Shown here: in pieces, positions 57,115-64,000 of the stretch | How positions within the stretch are numbered: the first letter of the stretch is position 1 | How the letters are laid out: each line of letters begins with the position of its first letter | Source of the DNA: Novosphingobium ginsenosidimutans | GTDB taxonomy: Bacteria > Pseudomonadota > Alphaproteobacteria > Sphingomonadales > Sphingomonadaceae | Assembly: GCF_007954425.1 (NCBI RefSeq) | Contig: NZ_CP042345.1 | Coordinates: forward strand, 1,550,001 to 1,614,000 | Length of the DNA: 64,000 nt | Direction of reading: 5' to 3' | Notes under the pieces: generated by a model | What the model saw: only the letters and a program-made list of their open reading frames with translations | The model's database searches: none | Told to the model about the DNA's origin: nothing | Made by a program: the position numbers and the translations under genes

Positions 57115-58109
57115 GACAGCCCTTCAAAAAGCTTGATGTAGCGGGTGGCCACAGCTTCCGGGGTGAACCGGGCAAGATGGGTTTCGAGGGCTGCTGCGGA
57201 AGGCGGGGGCGCTTCTTCTGACAGAACGGCGGAAATGCATCTCGCAAGGCCGACTTCGTCTCCCGGAGCATGGGTCAATGCGAGGTTGCCCGTCGCCTCC
57301 GGCAACCCGCCGAGATTGGCCACGATCAACCGGCAACCCGATGCCAGGCCTTCCAACGCGACGATCCCGAATGCTTCTTCGTCCAAGGTCGGTACGGCCA
57401 TTATCCGGGCCTGCGCCAGCAGCGGCGCAACGGCCGCCGGTTGCCGTTCGCCGACGAGTTTGACGCGGTCACCCAGGCCGTGGCGTGCGATCAGGGCTTC
57501 AAGTGTCGGCCGGGCCGGGCCTTCCCCGATTATGGTGAGCTGCTCGTCGGGAAACTTTGCAGCGATGCGAGCGAAGGCATCGATCAGGACTTGGGCGCCC
57601 TTGCCTGGGATCAGGCGGCCAGCATGGACAATGCCGCCGCGTTTGGCTTTCGGATTGCTGCGACCAAGATCGAATGTCGCAGCATCGTAAGGATTTCCAA
57701 TAACGACGCTGCCTGGAAAGTGCTCCGCCAGATAGTGGCTAGGCACGATGCCGGGGAAGCGTTTGGCAATCTGCAGCTTGGTCTTGGCTCTCCAGTCAAA
57801 TCTGCCGGCGGGGCTGATCTTGATCGGGTGAGCAATGACCACCGGGCGCCCCGCTGCCGCGAGGACGGGCAGCCGCTTCAGGCTCAACGGAAGGCTCAGG
57901 ATTACGTCGGCCCTGCGGGCCAGGCGCAGCAGCTCGAAGGCTGAAGGTCGGCGCACGATCGGGTACGGAAAATCCTTCTGACCCGCGGTTTCAGTCGCAA
58001 CAGTTGGGCGATGACCCAGCCTCGCGAACTCTTCGGCGAGCACGCGCGCAAGGCTTTCCATCCCGCCGATGGCCGGAGCGAAGCTTTGCGAGTAAATGAG
58101 AATTCTCAT
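57111..58109 (-). CDS. GT4-family glycosyltransferase
   Basis: 332 residues: YSQSFAPAIGGMESLARVLAEEFARLGH, HAGRLIPGKGAQVLIDAFARIAAKFPDEQLTIIGEGPAR and PTLDEEAFGIVALEGLASGC with the E-x7-E nucleotide-sugar motif. GT-B fold, retaining glycosyltransferase of an exopolysaccharide or O-antigen locus. Divergent from the flippase gene. Confidence 0.9.
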   Translation of the reverse strand: MRILIYSQSFAPAIGGMESLARVLAEEFARLGHRPTVATETAGQKDFPYPIVRRPSAFELLRLARRADVILSLPLSLKRLPVLAAAGRPVVIAHPIKISPAGRFDWRAKTKLQIAKRFPGIVPSHYLAEHFPGSVVIGNPYDAATFDLGRSNPKAKRGGIVHAGRLIPGKGAQVLIDAFARIAAKFPDEQLTIIGEGPARPTLEALIARHGLGDRVKLVGERQPAAVAPLLAQARIMAVPTLDEEAFGIVALEGLASGCRLIVANLGGLPEATGNLALTHAPGDEVGLARCISAVLSEEAPPPSAAALETHLARFTPEAVATRYIKLFEGLS

Positions 58110-58232
58110 TGCGCACTGTTTTCCTCTGCGGCTTATTCAACCTCGTTGGGCCAACCGCAAGAGCCACTTGCCCCGGCTGCACTGGCAGACTAGCGCACGT
58201 AAAGTCGTGCGGCGGCGCCAAAAAGGTGCAGG

Positions 58233-59525
58233 ATGATCTCGTTCAAGAGGATTAGCACCTACGTCTTTGCGGGTTTCGTTGCCCAGGGCGCGGCCGCCAT
58301 TGCCGGGCTGCTGCTGGTGCGCTGGATACCGGCCGCAGAATACGCGCTTTACACGATTGCGGTGACGATGATCGGTACCATCAGCACCTTGACGCGATCC
58401 GGACCGCAGCTCGGCTTGTCTGGCGCCTTGTCTGAAGCATGGCCCGATCAGGACAGAGCGGCGCGCGCACTGGCCTCGGCGCTGCAGATCCGGTTGATGG
58501 TTTCGGCCATCGTCATGCCGCTCGTCTTGGTGGCAACCGCGTGGTTGCTGCTCAAGGCTGGCACGGATTGGCCGCGCCTGGCCATGATCATCGGCATTCT
58601 TGCGCTGATCTGGTTGGCCGATCTGAAAGGGGGGCTGCTCGATCAGGTGCTGTTCTTTGCGCAACGTGCCAATCGGGTCCAGAGCCTCGACTCCAGCATC
58701 AGTATCGGGCGTCTGGTGCTGGTGGTCGGGGCAAAGGCGGCAGGGCAGCTTAGTGTAATCGTTGCCCTGCTCACCAACCTGTACGCGGTCGCAGCGCGGA
58801 TCCCCGCACTGACCCGGTGGTCTCGGGAGGCGCTAGCGCGGACGAGGCCCGCGGAGCCGGACCCTGCCATGCAGCGCGCCATGCGCAAGGTTGCGCTACG
58901 CCAGATCCCGATCGATCTGCTCACTGTGCTCCAGGCGCAGCTGGCGATTTTCTTCCTGACCGATCGCGGCGGCTTGTTTGAACTGGCGACTTATGGTGCG
59001 CTTGGGCGGATAGCGCAGTTGCTGACTCCGTTCAGCGCGCTGGTCATGGCCTACTTTGTCCCGGCATTCGCGGGGCAACGCGATCGGATTGTTCCCCGCC
59101 TGATGCTCTTCATTTCGTTGAGCTGTGCGCCAGCAGTGGGTCTGGCGCTCGTAGCCTGGCAGGCCCCGGAGTACTTGCTGGTCTTCATCGGTCAGCAGTA
59201 CGCCGATCAGGCCTGGCCGTTGTTCGTCTGCGCGCTGACCCTGATTGCGATGGGAGTTGCCAATACCCTGTGGGCGGTCGTTGCGCATCGCGGGTGGAAT
59301 CGCTGGGCCTGGTTGCGGCTACCCATAGGCGGGCTGTGGTGCTTTATCGGCCCGATGGTATTGTCGCTTGACTCGGCTGCCTCCACTTACCTGTTTTATT
59401 GCGGTTTCTCCGTCGGTACGCTGGTTTCTGCGCTTGCCGATTTGGTTGCTGCGCGAAGACGCGGGGAATATGTTGCCTTGTTTCGCCGATCGCCTGAGCC
59501 GACCGCTGCTCCAAACGGCGGTTGA
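58233..59525 (+). CDS. Oligosaccharide flippase (Wzx-type)
   Basis: 430 residues with about twelve hydrophobic segments arranged like MATE/Wzx flippases: YVFAGFVAQGAAAIAGLLLVRWI, LMVSAIVMPLVLVATAWLLL, GLALVAWQAPEYLLVFIGQQYADQAWPLFVCALTLIAMGV and a cytoplasmic Arg-rich tail. It would move a lipid-linked repeat unit across the inner membrane. A polymerase gene follows 39 bases later. Confidence 0.88.
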   Translation: MISFKRISTYVFAGFVAQGAAAIAGLLLVRWIPAAEYALYTIAVTMIGTISTLTRSGPQLGLSGALSEAWPDQDRAARALASALQIRLMVSAIVMPLVLVATAWLLLKAGTDWPRLAMIIGILALIWLADLKGGLLDQVLFFAQRANRVQSLDSSISIGRLVLVVGAKAAGQLSVIVALLTNLYAVAARIPALTRWSREALARTRPAEPDPAMQRAMRKVALRQIPIDLLTVLQAQLAIFFLTDRGGLFELATYGALGRIAQLLTPFSALVMAYFVPAFAGQRDRIVPRLMLFISLSCAPAVGLALVAWQAPEYLLVFIGQQYADQAWPLFVCALTLIAMGVANTLWAVVAHRGWNRWAWLRLPIGGLWCFIGPMVLSLDSAASTYLFYCGFSVGTLVSALADLVAARRRGEYVALFRRSPEPTAAPNGG

Positions 59526-59564
59526 AATTCGACAATGGACCGACCCTCGGGCCGCTAGGAAGCT

Positions 59565-61037
59565 ATGTACGAAGTCGCCCTGATCTTCACGGTCATCAGC
59601 TTCCTGTGGATTGGCTTTGTCTATGTCCGCAGCTCGCTGTTCAGCGTCTATCATCCCCTGACCTTTTACCTCGCCTTTCACGGCATCGTTTTCGTGTTCC
59701 GGCCGGTTCTGGCCTATTTCATGGATTACCGGCTGATCTATCAGGTGTATCAGTTCACCCCGACCATGGCGGACAAGACCACCGCTTTGGTGGCAACCAA
59801 TCTGGGCATGCTGGTGTTTGTTCTGGCCTGCTGGTGGTTCGGCAATGCCCCGATGCAGTTCAAGACTGACCGGGTCGCGCTGGGCGAGCGCGAGATGCTG
59901 AAGCCAACCTTCTGGTGGATGGTGGCCATACTGGCGCCAATCGGGCTCTATTCGCTCTATGAGGTGTGGAACACGGCCATCAGCACCGGCGGGGCCTATA
60001 CCAACATCATTCGCGATTACCGTACCGGCAAGGCCTACAATGTCGGCACCAGCGGCTATCTGATCGAAGCGCAGCTGGTGCTGGCGGGGATTACAGTGAT
60101 CCTCGCCTGGCTGATGCGTTTCCGGCTGATCTGGCTGGCACCCTTTGCGCTTTTCGCGCTCTACCGGCTCGGGCTGGGCGGGCGCGGGCCGTTCATCACC
60201 GCGCTGATCTCTGTTGGCCTGTTTTATCTTTATGACCGGCAGCGCAAGAACCTGCCGGTCTGGATCTTCATCGCCGCGCCGGTCCTACTCGGGGTGTTCA
60301 CCACGGTCGGCAACGATCGCGGCGAATCGATCCGCCGGGTGATCGGCGATGACCAGTCGTCAGAAGTGTTCGGCCAAACCCGCGAAGAGCGGTTCCTGGA
60401 AGGCATGGATTTCGGCAATCTCGAATACATGGAGTACCTGGTCTACGTGGTGCCGCAACGATCGGGCACCTATGGCTACTTCAACGGCGTGGCCCAGCTG
60501 TTCACCGAGCCGGTGCCGCGGGCAATCTGGCCGGATAAGCCGAACGGGGCCCCGTTCGAACGGATCAATATGTTCGATTATGGTCTGCCGGTGGGCATGA
60601 CCCGGTCCTTGCCCGGCGAAGGCTGGTTCTCGCTGGGCTGGCTGGGCGTGGTCATCTGGTGCGGCTTCTGGGGCTGGGCGCTGGGGGTGATCTACCGACG
60701 CTTCGCCGAAGGCGAGCAAAGCGCATTTCAGGTTTCGGCCTACCTGGTGTTTCTGCCGGTGCTGATCGTGGCCTTTCGCGACGGGCAGATCGTCACCGTG
60801 TTCCGGCAGTGCCTGTTCTACCTGGCGCCAGTCGTGCTGTGGCATTTTGCCGCCCGCGGCGTAGGCGTACCGCCGCTGGCCAAGATCCGGGCCGGTCTGG
60901 CGGCAAAGGCTGCGGCAAGGACGACGGGCGAGTTGGCGGCGCTGACCGGTACCGGGCCGGCTGACTGGAACGGCTTGCCGCCGGCTGTCCGCCGCCGCCG
61001 CGCGGCGCTGCACAAGTCGACCGGTCCGGACGCTTAG
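59565..61037 (+). CDS. O-antigen/polysaccharide polymerase (Wzy-type)
   Basis: 490 residues with many membrane segments (VALIFTVISFLWIGFVYV, FWWMVAILAPIGLYSLYEV, LVLAGITVILAWLMRF), a large periplasmic loop containing RSGTYGYFNGVAQLFTEPVPRAIWPDKPNG, and a Pro/Ala-rich cytoplasmic tail. The plan is that of oligosaccharide repeat-unit polymerases (O-antigen polymerase / EpsG-like). Downstream of the flippase in the same direction. Confidence 0.8.
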   Translation: MYEVALIFTVISFLWIGFVYVRSSLFSVYHPLTFYLAFHGIVFVFRPVLAYFMDYRLIYQVYQFTPTMADKTTALVATNLGMLVFVLACWWFGNAPMQFKTDRVALGEREMLKPTFWWMVAILAPIGLYSLYEVWNTAISTGGAYTNIIRDYRTGKAYNVGTSGYLIEAQLVLAGITVILAWLMRFRLIWLAPFALFALYRLGLGGRGPFITALISVGLFYLYDRQRKNLPVWIFIAAPVLLGVFTTVGNDRGESIRRVIGDDQSSEVFGQTREERFLEGMDFGNLEYMEYLVYVVPQRSGTYGYFNGVAQLFTEPVPRAIWPDKPNGAPFERINMFDYGLPVGMTRSLPGEGWFSLGWLGVVIWCGFWGWALGVIYRRFAEGEQSAFQVSAYLVFLPVLIVAFRDGQIVTVFRQCLFYLAPVVLWHFAARGVGVPPLAKIRAGLAAKAAARTTGELAALTGTGPADWNGLPPAVRRRRAALHKSTGPDA

Positions 61038-62272
61038 GCAAGGCCCATTTCGGCGAGCAGGGCGGCTATGTTCGCGCGGTAACGGGCGAAGGTATAGCCT
61101 TGCGCCGCAGTTTGGGCGGCCGCTCGCCAGCGGTTGACCAGGTCGCGGTCGTCCAGCGCCTGAAGCAGCGCCGCGTGGAGGCTTGGTGTGTCGATCCGGT
61201 CCAGCACCAGGCCGGTTTCCGGACCAGCGCCATTCCCGCTGGCACGGGTCTGGATAATCCCGAGCCCCGAAGCGAGCGCTTCGAGCAGGGTCAGCGCCGA
61301 TCCCTCAAAATAGCTCGGGAAGACCAGCAGATGGTGCTGCGCCATGATCGCGGGAACCTGGTGCCGGGCCACCTGCGGAATGTAGGTTATGCGATCGGCA
61401 TAGCGCGCGAACACCTGACGGGGCACCCGCAGGTCGCCGACCATGGTCAGGGTCGCAGCACCTGGCGGCAGCATCGCGAAGGCCTCGAGCAGGTGATGCA
61501 CACCCTTGCGCGGGCTGAGCTGGCCTACGAACAGCAGGCGCAGCGGTTCATCCGGCCTGAGCGGCTGGGGTGCGGGCTGAGACGCAAACAGCCGCTCGTC
61601 ATAGCAATAGGGCAGAACCCGAAGTTTGGCGGCCTGGCCGGGAGCGTGCTGGCGGATCGTTGCCGCGGCCGCCTCGGAACCGACGAGGATCGCATCGGCC
61701 AGTTCATACTCCTGCTGGTCTGCCGCGATGTGACTTGCGGAATAGCCGCGCTCGCTGGGCAGAAACCATTCGCCATAGCGATCCTGCAAGCCATCCATGG
61801 CAGCATTGAACACCCTGAAATCGCCGATCGTCCGATCGAGGATGCAGGTCCGCCCATGCAGCTTCGCAAGCTCGAACGGGCGGCTCGAGCTGCCGTTGTA
61901 GCCCCACAGTGCAAAGGGCTTGTCGGCGCTGATCGCGGCGGCGATCTGGGCAACGAAGCGGCGATTGCCGAATGCATCAATCCGCTGGGCAAGCAAGCGC
62001 CAGCCGGCGCGGTTGGCGATGCGTTCGAACCATTCCGCCAGCCCCCCGGTCCGTACCAGTGCGGGATCGAGTCCCGGATGCGCAAACCGGCCAAATTCGG
62101 CCCGCAGCCGCGCCGCCAGCGGCTCTGGCGCAATGCGCTCCAATCGGTAGGGCCAGCGACCGGGCTGGTGAAAAATCGAAGTGGCGTACCATTCCAGCTG
62201 TTCAAGCTGTTGCAGCGCCAGGGCAGTCTGCCAGCTGTGCTGGGTCCCAGGATGGAAAACGGCAACCGACAT
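61034..62272 (-). CDS. GT4-family glycosyltransferase
   Basis: 412 residues with MSVAVFHPGTQHSWQTALALQQLEQLEWYATSIFHQ, LLFVGQLSPRKGVHHLLEAFAMLPPGAATLTMVGDLR and VFPSYFEGSALTLLEALASGLGII (E-x7-E type motif). GT-B retaining glycosyltransferase of the polysaccharide locus. Its 3' end overlaps the polymerase gene's end by four bases; the two converge. Confidence 0.9.
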   Translation of the reverse strand: MSVAVFHPGTQHSWQTALALQQLEQLEWYATSIFHQPGRWPYRLERIAPEPLAARLRAEFGRFAHPGLDPALVRTGGLAEWFERIANRAGWRLLAQRIDAFGNRRFVAQIAAAISADKPFALWGYNGSSSRPFELAKLHGRTCILDRTIGDFRVFNAAMDGLQDRYGEWFLPSERGYSASHIAADQQEYELADAILVGSEAAAATIRQHAPGQAAKLRVLPYCYDERLFASQPAPQPLRPDEPLRLLFVGQLSPRKGVHHLLEAFAMLPPGAATLTMVGDLRVPRQVFARYADRITYIPQVARHQVPAIMAQHHLLVFPSYFEGSALTLLEALASGLGIIQTRASGNGAGPETGLVLDRIDTPSLHAALLQALDDRDLVNRWRAAAQTAAQGYTFARYRANIAALLAEMGLA

Positions 62273-62403
62273 TGCCAGCGATGGCTAGCAGGGCGCCGCC
62301 CGCGGTGCATCCCGAAAGTGCATTGCCCCAAGCGACAATAACTGTTTTCCTACACGAACCAAAATGGTTATATAACGCGCTCCCATTCACCAGGGAGTAC
62401 CTG

Positions 62404-62826
62404 ATGCCCACCCCGATCCTATCCCCCAGCGGCTATGCGGCGACCCGTGCGGTGGCCTTTGCCGATGCTGAAGGCAATGCCGTGCTGGCCAGCGGCAGCA
62501 TGCCGCTGCCTGTAACGCTCGGCGCCGATCCGACTGTTCCTTTGGCCGGAACGACGGCGGTCAGCGGCACCTTCGGTCCCTATCAGCCGGCGCTTGGCCG
62601 CGAAGCCATGCTGACCCTGGCCGGGACCTGGTCGGGAACGGTCCGGGTCCTGCGATCGACCGATGGCGGCACCACCAAGCTGCCGTTGACCATTGCCGGC
62701 GCGGCCTGGGCGCAGTTCACGGCCAATTGCTGCGAGCCGATCTGGGCAGAGACCGAGGCCGCCGCCCGGCTCTGGATTGAGGTGACGCTCGCGAGCGGTT
62801 CACTGACCTACAGGCTGGCCCAATGA
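62404..62826 (+). CDS. Hypothetical beta-rich protein coupled to an SGNH hydrolase
   Basis: 140 residues from ATG 62404, twelve bases after AGGGAG; the longer frame starting at 61972 is antisense to the glycosyltransferase. Sequence (MPTPILSPSGYAATRAVAFADAEGNAVLASGSMPL...) is beta-rich with Gly turns and PALGREAMLTLAGTWSGTVRVLRSTDGGTTKLPLTIAG. No signal peptide. Phage-type structural proteins of similar style occur in front of SGNH hydrolases; the function is unknown. The stop overlaps the next start as ATGA. Confidence 0.7.
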   Translation: MPTPILSPSGYAATRAVAFADAEGNAVLASGSMPLPVTLGADPTVPLAGTTAVSGTFGPYQPALGREAMLTLAGTWSGTVRVLRSTDGGTTKLPLTIAGAAWAQFTANCCEPIWAETEAAARLWIEVTLASGSLTYRLAQ

Positions 62827-64000
62827 GCGCCGATCTGATCGCGCGCGGCCTTGCCAGCCGCGCCGCCGCGTCGGCCAGGTCGCCTAACACCCAGGCGCTG
62901 ATCCTGGCGATCCGCAACTGGGGCGCTTTCGCCGCGCCGAGCCATCGGCTGGCTACAACCGATCTGCCAGCCGTAACGATTGGGGCTGCCGGAGCCGCTT
63001 CGACCATCAACGCTCAGACCGCCGGCGGGGCGACCGTACCGCGGTTCGACAGCCGTCTGACCTATGTCGCCGGGCCGACCCGGCAGGCGGGAACGACCTT
63101 TCCGCTGAACGGCTATGCGGTTTCGCGAAGTGGCTATTGCGGCGCGCTCAATGCGCTGGGCGATCCATTCTTCGGCACCCAGTACCATGCGTACGAATTC
63201 GTCCATACCGGCTCCCAGTTCGAAGTGCCGGTGACCGGGCACGGTGCCAATTCGCTCTACAATCTGCGCTTGGTGGTCGATGATGCCGTGGCGGCAACGG
63301 CGGCCGTGCCTTCGGGCAATGGCAACCTTTACTTCGTCAAATTCGTGTTCGGCGCCAGTCGGGCGCGGCGCATCCGGATTGAGACCGCTGCGGTCCCGAC
63401 CAATGGCGTCAACGTGATTAGCGCCAGCGAAGTCAGCTCGGTGGCGCGCGCCTATCCGCTGGTCACCATCATCGGTGACAGCTTTGTTGAGCCGACCGGC
63501 GCCGATTTCTCGGCCAATGGCGAGGCTGCCCTGGCCGCGCGCCTGCTGGGTCTGCGCGGGGCCATCGCCGGGGTCGGTGGGACCGGCTTGATCAACCCGG
63601 GCGGCAACAATTCAGCCGGCTTCCCGAAGGTCAATTTCTGTGACCCGACCCGGATGACCGACCTTACCTTGGCCGGGGTGATCGATGCCCAGACCGGCAG
63701 CACGCTCAGCCCGGCGCTCGGCGTGGTCATGTCCAGTGTCAACGACGGTGCCGCCAATGGCTTTGCCAGCGTCGCCGGGGCGACATCGTTCGAGGATGCG
63801 GTGACGCGCCAGGCGTTCAAGCTGATCGATGCCTGGCGCAGCACCAATCCCGGCAAGCCGCTGGTCTTCTTCGGTCCGACCTGGCCCAACGCCACCCCGA
63901 CGCTCGATATCTTCCGTCAGCGCGACGCCGTGCAGCGGGCGGTGCAGGGCGCAGGTGGTGCCCGTGCGAACGTATGGTTTATCGACCGGCTCGGGCCCTC
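62823..64000 (+). CDS. SGNH/GDSL-hydrolase family protein, 3' end outside window
   Basis: The frame is open from the ATG at 62823 (ATGA overlap) to the window end, so about 392 residues are visible. N-terminal beta region with FVHTGSQFEVPVTGHG and a hydrolase domain starting VTIIGDSFVEPTG (GDS block I with nucleophile Ser), followed by GVVMSSVNDG in the place of block III (Gly/Asn). The block V Asp/His lies beyond the window. Such enzymes remove or add acyl groups on polysaccharides, which fits the locus. Confidence 0.82.
   Translation, partial: MSADLIARGLASRAAASARSPNTQALILAIRNWGAFAAPSHRLATTDLPAVTIGAAGAASTINAQTAGGATVPRFDSRLTYVAGPTRQAGTTFPLNGYAVSRSGYCGALNALGDPFFGTQYHAYEFVHTGSQFEVPVTGHGANSLYNLRLVVDDAVAATAAVPSGNGNLYFVKFVFGASRARRIRIETAAVPTNGVNVISASEVSSVARAYPLVTIIGDSFVEPTGADFSANGEAALAARLLGLRGAIAGVGGTGLINPGGNNSAGFPKVNFCDPTRMTDLTLAGVIDAQTGSTLSPALGVVMSSVNDGAANGFASVAGATSFEDAVTRQAFKLIDAWRSTNPGKPLVFFGPTWPNATPTLDIFRQRDAVQRAVQGAGGARANVWFIDRLGP

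Noticed and set aside
61100..62341. 413-residue plus-strand frame opposite the GT4 gene
   Set aside because: Shadow frame; the minus-strand glycosyltransferase has all family motifs.

Overview
The window looks like chromosome of a sphingomonad-type alphaproteobacterium (order Sphingomonadales). The evidence is the gene content and local orders: lptB next to rpoN, gluQRS translationally coupled to a HIG1-type protein, PduO-type adenosyltransferase beside 3-hydroxybutyryl-CoA dehydrogenase, a PEP-CTERM protein, DUF3768 and DUF927 genes and a TIR-TolB/FlgO-TPR protein. Base composition changes at about 32.6 kb. The left half is mixed and often lower in GC, with many unknown genes and mobile elements. 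The right half is uniformly GC-rich and gene-dense.

Left half (1-32.6 kb, accessory). 1-4.5 kb holds small unknown genes, including a barstar-like protein in a possible orphan-immunity cluster, and a frame-broken IS5-family transposase. 4.6-13.5 kb carries an AraC-type regulator and then a same-strand run of exported proteins: a lipoprotein, a membrane protein, two secreted proteins sharing a duplicated Cys-containing domain (one with a PliG-like N-terminus), an M13 peptidase, a META-domain lipoprotein, an L,D-transpeptidase and an LprI-like protein. 13.6-17.7 kb holds aquaporin Z and a TpsB/FhaC-type outer-membrane transporter that abuts a secreted Pro/Gln repeat protein. 18.3-20.2 kb has an IS110-family element and a serine resolvase. 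20.7-26.1 kb has a zinc-ribbon membrane protein, a HEPN-like protein, a membrane protein, a TIR-TM-TolB/FlgO-TPR protein, a nuclease pair and a 30-residue membrane microprotein. 26.2-32.1 kb resembles the replication module of an integrative element: DUF927-type ATPase, candidate HUH Rep protein, MerR-like regulator with twin operators, and DUF3768. It ends at a tRNA-Gly gene cut just after its anticodon, which I take as the island/chromosome junction.

Right half (32.7-64 kb, core-like). 32.7-41.1 kb is a catabolic cluster with two enoyl-CoA hydratases, two SDRs, an HCCA-isomerase-like protein, a thioesterase, a DUF1348 protein, a VOC protein, a PNPOx-like protein, a LysR regulator and a Baeyer-Villiger-type monooxygenase. 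Two near-identical palindromes before two of its transcription units suggest one TetR-type regulon. 41.1-56.2 kb is housekeeping and envelope: GNAT, PmbA, LptB, RpoN, amidohydrolase, glycine-zipper lipoprotein, YcbB-like L,D-transpeptidase, CAP protein, a second YkuD L,D-transpeptidase overlapping a PEP-CTERM gene, HNH nuclease, GluQRS, HIG1, cobalamin adenosyltransferase and hydroxybutyryl-CoA dehydrogenase. 56.2-64 kb is a Wzx/Wzy-type polysaccharide locus: FkbM methyltransferase, two GT4 glycosyltransferases, flippase, polymerase and an SGNH hydrolase cut by the window end.

All calls come from reading the sequence and recalled family features; no searches were run.
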